Assembly: GCA_964580315.1 (NCBI GenBank) | Contig: CAZOKH010000125.1 | Location: 1-6,428 of the forward strand | Direction of reading: 5' to 3' | DNA: 6,428 nucleotides | DNA from: CAZOKH01 sp964580315 | GTDB taxonomy: Bacteria; Chloroflexota; Anaerolineae; Anaerolineales; Anaerolineaceae | In this document: piece after piece, positions 1 to 6,306 of the stretch | How the letters are laid out: every line of letters begins with the position of its first letter | Numbering within the stretch: position 1 is the first letter of the stretch | The notes under the pieces: generated by a model | Databases searched by the model: none | What the model saw: the letters and a program-made list of their open reading frames with translations, nothing else | What the model was told of the DNA's origin: nothing | Made by a program: the position numbers and the translations under genes

Positions 1-93
1 GAACTGCCGGCGGTTGAGACGCCTGCAACAACGAGTCTGTAATAGACTGGCAAGAGGAAAGAAAAAGGATGGATACAAATAAGACAGATGTAA
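1..93. other. Region downstream of coaBC, no supported gene
   Basis: This short stretch follows the coaBC stop codon and reaches the window edge. I see no Shine-Dalgarno-supported start on the minus strand. A perfect 5-bp inverted repeat (AGTCT/AGACT, 34-38 and 44-48, 5-base loop) is present, but no T-tract follows it on either strand, so it is not a convincing terminator. On the plus strand two frames stay open from the window edge: one stops at 40-42 and encodes a tail ending ATTSL, the other stops at 80-82 and encodes a very basic tail. Either could be the end of a gene converging on coaBC, but 13 to 26 codons are too few to decide. Confidence 0.4.
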
Positions 94-1314
94 TTAATTT
101 GCGAACCATTCGATAATCCGGGCAATAATTTGATCAGCCAAATCGGCTTTACTCATAAGCGGGAGCGCCTCTGCGGGACTTGAAGGAAAGAGCAATGTGG
201 CCTGATTGGTATTATATTCAAAACCAGTTTGAGGTGCGCTGACGTTGTTGGCGACAACCATATCCAGTTGTTTTTTAATCATTTTTTCAGCGGCATTTTC
301 AAGCAGCGACTGGGTTTCAGCAGCAAAGCCGACCACGCGATGTGGAAAACCGGTATGCTGCCGGGTTTCTGCAACGGCCGCCAGGATGTCGGTGGTTGGT
401 TCAAGGGCGAGGGAGTTGATGCCGACGCGATTTTTTTTGATTTTCTGTTCGCTGACATCAGCGGGGCGGAAGTCGGCCACTGCTGCCGCCATGATTAAGA
501 CATCGGCATCAGCGGCAGAAGTGAGCACCGCTTTATACATTTCCTCGGCTGTTTGCACCCTGATCACTTGTGCGCCGTAGGGCGCAGCCAGGTTGGTGGG
601 GCATGTGATCAACTTCACATGGGCGCCAGCGTCAAGGGCTGCCTGGGCAACGGCGTATCCCTGCTTTCCGGATGAGCGGTTGGTGATGATGCGCACCGGG
701 TCAATGGGTTCCTGTGTGCCGCCAGCGGTCACAATCACTTCCTTACCCGCCAGGGGGCCGGTCTTTCCAAGCACCCAGCGCACGCCACTGACGATTTCCT
801 GCGGCTCAGTCATGCGTCCCAGACCAACCAGTCCCGATGCCAGGTGACCGGATTCCGGCCCGATGAAAATTGCCCCGCGTTGGCGCAGGATTTCCACATT
901 TGCCTGTGTGGCCGGGTGATCGTACATACCCGAATCCATGGCAGGCGCCAACACCAGCGGACAGTGTGAAGCCAGCGCTGTGACCGATAACAAGTTGTCG
1001 CCCAGGCCGTGAGCCAGGCGCGCCAGGGTGTTGGCTGAAACGGGGGCGACTAACAACAGGTCGGCGGCTCTCCCCAGGCCAATGTGTGTGACATGCCCTT
1101 CACCACCCCATAAATCTGCCTCGGTGTAGGATTTATCTCCGGTGACCGATTGAAAAGTCAGGGGCGAGATAAAATGAAGTGCGCCTTCGGTGAGAATGGA
1201 TGGTACCCGGGCGCCCTGTTGATGCAGTTTGGATGCAATTTCAGCCGCTTTGTAGGCAGCAATGGAACCGGTGACACCCAGAACGATGGTTTTATCTTTA
1301 ATTGGGTTGGGCAT
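94..1314 (-). CDS. coaBC: Bifunctional phosphopantothenoylcysteine decarboxylase / phosphopantothenate-cysteine ligase (CoaBC)
   Basis: This cytosolic enzyme performs steps 2 and 3 of coenzyme A synthesis: it joins 4'-phosphopantothenate to cysteine using CTP (CoaB), then decarboxylates the product to 4'-phosphopantetheine with FMN (CoaC). Its 406 residues match the usual length. CoaC occupies about 1-185: the GVTGSIAAYK flavin-binding start, active-site His77 in THIGL, and PVSANT (91-96). CoaB occupies about 190-406: TAGGTQEPIDPVR (196-208), TNRSSGKQG (211-219), AAAVADFRPA (276-285), KIKKN (291-295) and VGFAAET (328-334). Two usually decisive CoaC residues differ: the PxMNxxMW motif reads PAMDSGMY (Asp127 for Asn), and the ACG flap reads ASG (Ser160 for Cys). 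The start overlaps the coaX end by 17 bp. The nearest Shine-Dalgarno-like GGGAG (1328-1332) is 13 nt away, so coupling to coaX translation is likely. Identity is certain; the effect of the substitutions is unknown. Confidence 0.96.
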   Translation of the reverse strand: MPNPIKDKTIVLGVTGSIAAYKAAEIASKLHQQGARVPSILTEGALHFISPLTFQSVTGDKSYTEADLWGGEGHVTHIGLGRAADLLLVAPVSANTLARLAHGLGDNLLSVTALASHCPLVLAPAMDSGMYDHPATQANVEILRQRGAIFIGPESGHLASGLVGLGRMTEPQEIVSGVRWVLGKTGPLAGKEVIVTAGGTQEPIDPVRIITNRSSGKQGYAVAQAALDAGAHVKLITCPTNLAAPYGAQVIRVQTAEEMYKAVLTSAADADVLIMAAAVADFRPADVSEQKIKKNRVGINSLALEPTTDILAAVAETRQHTGFPHRVVGFAAETQSLLENAAEKMIKKQLDMVVANNVSAPQTGFEYNTNQATLLFPSSPAEALPLMSKADLADQIIARIIEWFAN

Positions 1315-2080
1315 TTGGCGGATTCATCTCCCAGAATAATCGAAGACCTTCAAGGGTTAACCAGGGTGCAATCACATCAATGACCGTGGTTTCACGCGCC
1401 ACCAGTTCAGCCAGGCCTCCGGTGGCAATTACTTTCATCGATTCACCCAGTTCTTTGCGCATGCGGGCAACCATGCCTTCCACCAGCGCCACATAGCCAA
1501 ACAGCAGACCCGATTGGATGGCATTGACCGTGTTCTTGCCGATGACAGATGGGGGTTTTTGAAGGTCAACCCGCGGCAGTTGGGCGGTGCGCTGAAACAG
1601 CGCTTGGGCGGCAATGCCTATGCCGGGGGCTATAGCGCCCCCCAGGTACTGACCTGCGGCGGTGATGGCATCAAAAGTGGTGGCAGTGCCAAAATCAACC
1701 ACGCAGGCCGGGCCGCCGTACAGGTGCATGACAGCAATGGCGTCAACGATGCGGTCAGCGCCAACCGATTGTGGGGGATCGTAGAGTATGGTAATACCGG
1801 TTTTCAATTGATTGGTAACAACCAGCGGAGATAGGTTTAGATAGGCTTGGCAGGCTTGAATGATGCGGCCGGTGAGCGGCGGCACAACCGACGCCAGGCA
1901 AATGCCGTCAATTTGTTTGCTGCAATAACCGCACTGCTGCACCATTCCCAAGATTTGAAGGCCGTATTCATCGGGCATGCGTTCCTGGTCGGTGGACATG
2001 CGCCAGTGGGCTACCAATTCTTCGCCCTGATACATGCCCATGGTTACATTGGTGTTACCGATATCAATCGTAAGCAGCAT
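1298..2080 (-). CDS. coaX: Type III pantothenate kinase (CoaX)
   Basis: This enzyme phosphorylates pantothenate with ATP, the first step of coenzyme A synthesis, in the cytosol. The 260-residue protein has the normal family length and the ASKHA-fold signature of type III kinases: DIGNTN at 6-11 (phosphate 1), GADR at 107-110 with Asp109 as the expected catalytic base, DFGTATTFDA at 129-138 (phosphate 2), GGAIAPGI at 147-154, and TGGLA at 220-224. From family knowledge, type III enzymes need a monovalent cation and resist CoA feedback, so control of expression could matter more here than for type I enzymes. The ATG at 2080 is preceded by AGGTGA six bases away, which fixes the start. It lies 52 bp after metH and overlaps coaBC, so it is probably cotranscribed with both. 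Nothing looks damaged. Confidence 0.96.
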   Translation of the reverse strand: MLLTIDIGNTNVTMGMYQGEELVAHWRMSTDQERMPDEYGLQILGMVQQCGYCSKQIDGICLASVVPPLTGRIIQACQAYLNLSPLVVTNQLKTGITILYDPPQSVGADRIVDAIAVMHLYGGPACVVDFGTATTFDAITAAGQYLGGAIAPGIGIAAQALFQRTAQLPRVDLQKPPSVIGKNTVNAIQSGLLFGYVALVEGMVARMRKELGESMKVIATGGLAELVARETTVIDVIAPWLTLEGLRLFWEMNPPNAQPN

Positions 2081-2086
2081 GATTAA

Positions 2087-2092
2087 TCACCT
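2087..2092 (-). promoter_or_regulatory. Ribosome binding site of coaX
   Basis: The minus strand reads AGGTGA, six bases before the coaX ATG. The site sits in the 52-bp metH-coaX gap, which shows no hairpin followed by a T-tract and no strong promoter pair, so readthrough from metH is the simplest reading. A TAGAAT about 13 bases further upstream lacks a recognisable -35 partner. Confidence 0.75.
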
Positions 2093-2132
2093 GTATCCAT
2101 TCTACAACAAAGCAAATTTATTATGGCTGTGG

Positions 2133-5100
2133 TCATCCGTTGTGAATTGTAAAGTATTTTGCCTGAGGATGGTGAATTACCATGGCGGCAGTGGATTGTT
2201 CTGGCACCAGTTGGAAAGCGGCTGTGAGGTTCATGTTCATTTCTTCCTCGGCGGGCAGCAGGCGGAACAGGTTTCCGTGCTCGGTCAAATCAGGCAGGGG
2301 GGGGTATCCCCAGGAATAACGTTTACCCTGACGAGAAGGAATGCCCAGCTCACGCCGAATTTTTTGATGGATGAATTCAGCTGTGGCTTCAGCAAGCTGC
2401 ACAGCCAGGCCGTGCGAGAAATAGGCTTCGCTGTAGTTTCCAGAATCTTGCAGAGACTGGACGCGCTGCGTGGCGGCATGCCCAATGGTGACCAGTTGCA
2501 AGGGCAGCACATCGAACTGATGGCTGTTTGCAGGGGAGAAATAATCAGCCAGGCATAAACAGTCGCCCGATGCCTGGCGCGGGAACGTGAAGCGCAGTTT
2601 TTCAACGGGCGTTTCCAGGTGGATGGTTTCATGATCGTAAACCACAACCTGGTTGCCGTCAGCCGCTGCCGGGAAAAAGCCGAATAAAGCCTGCGGACGA
2701 AGCCAGTTTTCCCGCTTATTTTGCTCCAGCATGTTATGCAACCGCAAGTTGAAGTCTGTTTTCACCTGTTCCCATTTTTCGCCTTTGATATTGCCCGCCC
2801 CCCAGGATAAGCGGAATAAGGCTGCTTTGGGCAGGTAGGGCAAAATTTCTGCGAGGGAGATGGATTGAACAAGGCGATGACCCCAGAAGGGTGCAGAGGG
2901 AACGGCTGCCGGGGCGATTGAACGACCAGGACAGGGAGCTGCTTTGACCTCAACCTGTTGGGTCAAAGCCGGTTGCTTTTCCAGCCCGGGGGAAATTGCC
3001 TTGGGGGGAGTTTGAATATCTTCCATCACCGTCAGACCTTCAAAGGCATCGGCGCAATAAAAAACGCCCGCGTTGAAAATCTCTCCATGCTCGGTGCGGC
3101 GAATGTTTTCTGCAAAGTCCTGGTTAATGGCTGCTCCGCCAATCAGGACGGGTATGTTGATGTTGCGGCGCTGCAATTCGTTCACCGCCAGGCCCATTTG
3201 CCGGCTGGTGCTTACCAGCAGGGCGCTCAAACCAATGGCATCTGCATTCTGATCGACCGCGTTTTGAATGATGGTTTCCACGGGCACCTGCTTGCCCAGG
3301 TCAACCACACGGTAGCCATTGTTGGAAAGAATGGTTTTAACGAGGTTTTTGCCAATATCGTGCACGTCGCCGTAAACAGTGGCCAGCACAATGGTGCCCT
3401 TGGAAATGCCTTCGGCACGCTCAAGGAATTGCTCCAGGTAAGTGACGGATTCTTTCATCACTTCGGCTGATTGCAGCACAAAGGGTAAAATCAACTCTCC
3501 GCGTCCGAATTGGTCGCCAACTTCTTTCATGGCGGGCAATAAAACAGTATTAATCAAGTGGACAGCACTTTCATGGCGCGAAGGCAGCCCGGTTTCATTC
3601 AGGGCGGCTTCCAGGTCGAGCGCCAGGTTTTCCTTGCTGCGGTGAAGCACGCGCCAGTGCAATCTTTGTGACGGCGATAGCCCCTCCAGCGGATTTTTTG
3701 TTTGTCCCGCAGCGTTCGTTCCGCTTTCAGCGGCCTGGTTGAAGCGTTCAATCAAGCGCTGCAATGCGTCGGGCCTCTTGTTGAAGATCAGGTCTTCAGC
3801 CAGTTCGCGGTCTTGCTGCGCAATGTCGGCATAGGGGGTAATCTGGGCTGGATCAACTATTGCCAGGTCGAGCCCGGCCTTCACGGCGTGGAAAAGCATG
3901 ACGCTGTTCAAGACGGTGCGCGCAGCCGGCGCCAGGCCAAATGAAACATTGCTGATTCCCAGCGAGGTGTAAACCCCGGGCAAGGCGGCTTTAATCTGTT
4001 GGATGCCGTTGAGGGTTTCCACGGCTGATTGGACGTACTCAGCTTCACCGGTGGCCAGTGTGAAGGTTAAGGGATCAAAAATTAAGTCCGAAGAGCGCAG
4101 GCCGTATTCTTCAATAGCGATCTGGTGGATGCGCCGGGCGATTTGCAATTTGCGTTCAGCGGTGCGAGCCATGCCTTGCTCATCAATGGTCAGAGCAACC
4201 AGGGCAGCGTTGTGGCGTTGAGCAATGGCCAGGATTTTGTGCATTTTCTCGGGGCCGCCTTCCAGGTGAATGGAGTTAATCAGGCAGCGACCGGGGGCGG
4301 TTTTGAGGGCGGTTTCAATGACATCCGGTTCAGTCGAATCGATGACAAAGGGGGCTTGAACAACCGGGCGCAGCAAACGAATGATGTGTTCCATGCTGGC
4401 GGCTTCATCTGTGCGCTCAGTAAGCGCCACACAGATGTCGAGCGCATGAGCGCCGTGATCAACCTGCTGGCGAGCCAGGCTTAGAATGGCATTTTCGTCG
4501 TTTTCCATGATCAACCGTTTGAAACGCCGGCTGCCCTGGGTGTTGAGCCGTTCACCAATTAGAAATGGTTTGGGCTGCTGGTCAAGCGCCACAGCCTGGA
4601 AGGCAGAAGAAAGCGCTGGAAACGTTTGCCGGGGTCTTGCGGCGGGCGCTTGCCAGTTCAATTTCTTTACAAGCTGCCTGAGATGTTCAGGCGTGGTGCC
4701 GCAGCACCCTCCAACTACATTAACACCTTTTTCGATGACAAAATCGGTCATCTGCTCGGCAAATGATTCGGGTGTCAGGGGGTATACCGCTCGACCATTC
4801 TTGTTGTAGGGCAAACCCGCATTGGGGATGACGGAAATTGGAATGCTGGTGTTCTGGCAAAGGTACTCCACCGATTGGCGCATGTGTTCAGGACCGGTGG
4901 AGCAGTTTAGCCCAAGTACATCCAGCGGAAGACCGTCCAAAGCCGAAAGCACGGCGGTTATATCCGTGCCCAGCAGCATTCTGCCGGTGGTATCGAGGGT
5001 TACCTGCACCTGCAAGGGAACATGAATACCGGTGGATTGCATGGCTAGATGACTGCCCTGCACCGCCGCCTTGACTTCCAAAATATCCTGGCTGGTTTCA

Positions 5101-5606
5101 AGCAGCAATACATCAACACCGCCAATCAGCAAGTGGCTGGCCTGTTCACAAAATATTTCAACCAGGTCGTCGAATGAAAGCCGGGAGAGTTCGGGGTCGT
5201 CCATGGAAGGTAGTTGACCGGTGGGGCCCATTGAACCGGCAACAAAACGGGGCTGGTCGGCTGTTGAAAACTCGTCGGCAATTCGCCGCGCCAGCCTGGC
5301 TGCACGTTGATTGATTTCGCCAACCAGGTTTTCCAGTTGATAATCTTTCAGTGTGACGCGATTGGAGCGGAAAGTGTCTGTTTCAATCACATCCACCCCC
5401 ACTTCCAAAAATGAGCGGTGGTTTCTTTCGACGGCTTCAGGTTTGGTGATTACCAGATAATCATTAAGACCGACTGTGTGTTCACCGCCATAATCTGCGG
5501 TGGTGAGATTCATTTCCTGGAGATTGGTCCCGGTGGCGCCGTCAAAAATAAGGGCGCGGCAGGCCAGTGCATCCAGGTATTTTCGATTGGTGTATTTTCG
5601 GATCAT
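2133..5606 (-). CDS. metH: Cobalamin-dependent methionine synthase (MetH), 1157 residues
   Basis: MetH moves a methyl group from 5-methyltetrahydrofolate through cobalamin to homocysteine, giving methionine and tetrahydrofolate. All domains are present in order. The homocysteine domain (about 1-325) has DGATGTNLQ and the zinc ligands Cys235 (NCSTGP), Cys301 and Cys302 (GGCCGTTP). The folate domain (about 345-610) begins with GERLNTQGS (351-359). The cobalamin cap lies at about 635-730. The cobalamin domain (about 735-860) has DVHDIG with the cobalt-binding His749. A Pro/Ala-rich linker (about 864-913) leads to a compact SAM-binding reactivation domain (about 914-1157) with AEATAEFIH (Glu1073, Glu1077) and RYSWGY (Arg1096, Tyr1101). 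The open frame extends upstream to 5708, but that extension runs through the riboswitch terminator. The ATG at 5606 has AGGAG seven bases before it and starts where the family normally starts. It is first in an apparent metH-coaX-coaBC unit under a SAM-I riboswitch. Confidence 0.97.
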   Translation of the reverse strand: MIRKYTNRKYLDALACRALIFDGATGTNLQEMNLTTADYGGEHTVGLNDYLVITKPEAVERNHRSFLEVGVDVIETDTFRSNRVTLKDYQLENLVGEINQRAARLARRIADEFSTADQPRFVAGSMGPTGQLPSMDDPELSRLSFDDLVEIFCEQASHLLIGGVDVLLLETSQDILEVKAAVQGSHLAMQSTGIHVPLQVQVTLDTTGRMLLGTDITAVLSALDGLPLDVLGLNCSTGPEHMRQSVEYLCQNTSIPISVIPNAGLPYNKNGRAVYPLTPESFAEQMTDFVIEKGVNVVGGCCGTTPEHLRQLVKKLNWQAPAARPRQTFPALSSAFQAVALDQQPKPFLIGERLNTQGSRRFKRLIMENDENAILSLARQQVDHGAHALDICVALTERTDEAASMEHIIRLLRPVVQAPFVIDSTEPDVIETALKTAPGRCLINSIHLEGGPEKMHKILAIAQRHNAALVALTIDEQGMARTAERKLQIARRIHQIAIEEYGLRSSDLIFDPLTFTLATGEAEYVQSAVETLNGIQQIKAALPGVYTSLGISNVSFGLAPAARTVLNSVMLFHAVKAGLDLAIVDPAQITPYADIAQQDRELAEDLIFNKRPDALQRLIERFNQAAESGTNAAGQTKNPLEGLSPSQRLHWRVLHRSKENLALDLEAALNETGLPSRHESAVHLINTVLLPAMKEVGDQFGRGELILPFVLQSAEVMKESVTYLEQFLERAEGISKGTIVLATVYGDVHDIGKNLVKTILSNNGYRVVDLGKQVPVETIIQNAVDQNADAIGLSALLVSTSRQMGLAVNELQRRNINIPVLIGGAAINQDFAENIRRTEHGEIFNAGVFYCADAFEGLTVMEDIQTPPKAISPGLEKQPALTQQVEVKAAPCPGRSIAPAAVPSAPFWGHRLVQSISLAEILPYLPKAALFRLSWGAGNIKGEKWEQVKTDFNLRLHNMLEQNKRENWLRPQALFGFFPAAADGNQVVVYDHETIHLETPVEKLRFTFPRQASGDCLCLADYFSPANSHQFDVLPLQLVTIGHAATQRVQSLQDSGNYSEAYFSHGLAVQLAEATAEFIHQKIRRELGIPSRQGKRYSWGYPPLPDLTEHGNLFRLLPAEEEMNMNLTAAFQLVPEQSTAAMVIHHPQAKYFTIHNG

Positions 5607-5613
5607 AACTAAA

Positions 5614-5618
5614 CTCCT
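5614..5618 (-). promoter_or_regulatory. Ribosome binding site that decides the metH start
   Basis: The minus strand carries AGGAG seven bases before the ATG at 5606. This is the only good Shine-Dalgarno/ATG pair near the start of the homology, and it lies downstream of the terminator hairpin as expected for a transcriptional riboswitch. It argues against the longer frame beginning at 5708. Confidence 0.88.
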
Positions 5619-5641
5619 GTAAACAATCCCATGCTCTGTAT

Positions 5642-5674
5642 AAAAAAGCAGCCCCTGGTAAAAATGAGAGGCTG
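5642..5674 (-). terminator. Intrinsic terminator of the SAM riboswitch expression platform
   Basis: On the minus strand CAGCCTCT (5674-5667) pairs with AGGGGCTG (5656-5649) over eight base pairs, including one G-U pair. The loop is ten bases. The stem is followed by C and six T (5647-5642). This is a classic rho-independent terminator between the SAM aptamer and metH. Its 5' arm shares bases with the antiterminator, so the two structures exclude each other. Confidence 0.9.
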
Positions 5675-5704
5675 ATTCGTGAGAAGGGATTGCACTCTCA
5701 TCTT
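5661..5704 (-). promoter_or_regulatory. Antiterminator of the SAM riboswitch
   Basis: In the RNA, AAGAUGAGAG (5704-5695) can pair with CUCUCAUUUU (5670-5661) over ten base pairs with one G-U. The first arm contains the 3' strand of aptamer helix P1 (GATGAG, 5702-5697). The second takes the CTCT of the terminator's 5' arm. The antiterminator therefore forms only when P1 is open, which is the SAM-free state, and it destroys the terminator. This predicts expression when SAM is low. The pairing was derived by hand; no folding energy was computed. Confidence 0.85.
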
Positions 5705-5805
5705 CCAACAGACTACACTAAGTAGCCTGTGACGGATTTGGCACCAACTTCCAGAGCAGGTTGCCGAGGTTTCAAAGGGCCGGTCCCTCCACCTCTCTTG
5801 ATGAG
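5697..5805 (-). promoter_or_regulatory. SAM-I (S-box) riboswitch aptamer
   Basis: This leader RNA element binds S-adenosylmethionine and controls sulfur and methionine genes. The 109-base minus-strand segment matches the S-box consensus throughout. P1 is CTCATC (5805-5800) with GATGAG (5702-5697). P2 is GAGG/CCTC around the kink-turn and the conserved core GAGGGACCGGCCC, followed by TTTGA. The invariant GGCAACC is followed by P3 and by GGTGCCAAATCC. P4 is an 8-bp stem, CAGGCTAC/GTAGTCTG with loop TTAGT, and the 3' side closes with GGAAGATGAG. It lies directly upstream of metH, a standard S-box target, and is followed by a terminator/antiterminator pair, so it should be an off switch. The aptamer call is secure; ligand response is inferred from the family. 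Confidence 0.97.
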
Positions 5806-5814
5806 TTGATTATC

Positions 5815-5843
5815 ATCATATTATTTTGAGGCAAAATTGTAAC
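5815..5843 (-). promoter_or_regulatory. Probable promoter of the metH leader
   Basis: The minus strand has GTTACA (5843-5838, four of six matches to TTGACA), a 17-bp spacer, and TATGAT (5820-5815, five of six matches to TATAAT). Transcription would start near 5808, only a few bases before the first P1 base at 5805, which suits a riboswitch leader. An overlapping GATAAT (5817-5812) is an alternative -10. The call is by motif and position only. Confidence 0.6.
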
Positions 5844-5850
5844 ATAAAAA

Positions 5851-5880
5851 TGGATCGTCTTGTTAAGGATACGATATAAT
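5851..5880 (+). promoter_or_regulatory. Probable promoter of the membrane protein-selA unit
   Basis: A perfect TATAAT lies at 5875-5880. The -35 is weak: TGGATC (5851-5856, 18-bp spacer) shares three of six bases with the consensus. A start site about seven bases after the -10 would fall at or next to the GTG at 5887, giving a leaderless message. The region is shared with the divergent metH leader promoter; the -10 boxes lie about 55 bp apart. Confidence 0.5.
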
Positions 5881-5886
5881 CTAAGT

Positions 5887-6306
5887 GTGTCTGAACGCGA
5901 GAAGAATTCCCTTTCATCCCTGTTGCCTTATTTCTTTTCCGGTCTCATCCTGGGGGGGCTGGGTGTAGTCGGCTTGTTTGTGATATTAACCAGCACATTA
6001 CCCACCCTGGGGCCGCGCTGGCTGTTCTTTTTTTCCCTTTCGTTGGCCGCCAGTGGATTGGCTTTACCGATTATTGCGCTGCTTCATCGACGTTTTCCCA
6101 GCCATCCCCCGGTTGAGCCAGGCGCCATTTTGCGCCAGGCAATTTGGGTTGGAATTTATGGCAATTTGCTGGCATGGTTGCAACTGGGAAGGGTTCTCAA
6201 CCTTTCATTAATTGTTTTTTTGGCCATTGGTTTCGTGGTGATCGAGGTAATTTTACGGCTGCGGGAAAAGACCCAGTGGACGCCGGGGGATGGGGGCAAT
6301 GAATAA
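5887..6306 (+). CDS. Small four-helix membrane protein of unknown function, coupled to selA
   Basis: I do not recognise a named family. From the GTG at 5887 the protein has 139 residues. A short charged N-terminus (SEREKN) is followed by hydrophobic segments at about 16-36, 45-66, 84-101 and 103-124. A basic loop follows the second (HRRF, about 67-70), and a charged C-terminal tail (RLREK) follows the last. There is no cleavable signal peptide, so it is probably an integral inner-membrane protein. The frame is also open from a TTG at 5860, but that codon lies upstream of the TATAAT at 5875-5880 and would not be transcribed from it. No Shine-Dalgarno sits at a useful distance from the GTG; AAGGA is 17 bases away. 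The stop overlaps the next ATG by eight bases, so translation is probably coupled to the selA-like gene. That the gene is real is fairly sure; its role is unknown. Confidence 0.75.
   Translation: MSEREKNSLSSLLPYFFSGLILGGLGVVGLFVILTSTLPTLGPRWLFFFSLSLAASGLALPIIALLHRRFPSHPPVEPGAILRQAIWVGIYGNLLAWLQLGRVLNLSLIVFLAIGFVVIEVILRLREKTQWTPGDGGNE

Noticed and set aside
34..48. Perfect inverted repeat AGTCT-GTAAT-AGACT
   Set aside because: The stem is only five base pairs and no T-run follows on either strand, so it is too weak to call a terminator or operator.
245..847. Several plus-strand frames opposite coaBC
   Set aside because: They overlap conserved CoaB motifs on the minus strand and lack start signals.
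2034..2558. Plus-strand 174-codon open frame opposite the metH 3' end
   Set aside because: It runs antisense to the well-conserved MetH activation domain and coaX start, has no ribosome site I can see, and resembles no family.
2958..3470. Plus-strand 170-codon open frame opposite the MetH cobalamin region
   Set aside because: It is a shadow of the DVHDIG cobalamin domain on the other strand; its composition follows the metH codons and it has no motifs of its own.
94..5606. Frequent GCCAGG/CCTGGC words across the minus-strand genes
   Set aside because: They fall at irregular spacing within codons, mostly from Leu-Ala and Pro-Gly-type codon use, and do not form a repeat array.
5860..5886. TTG start giving a nine-residue longer membrane protein
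   Set aside because: The codons lie over the TATAAT promoter box and encode a segment without conserved character; no ribosome site precedes the TTG.
5607..5886. Possible cobalamin riboswitch or leader peptide before metH
   Set aside because: The conserved core here is the SAM-I consensus; there is no B12-box-like GCCACTG sequence and no short open frame with a ribosome site.
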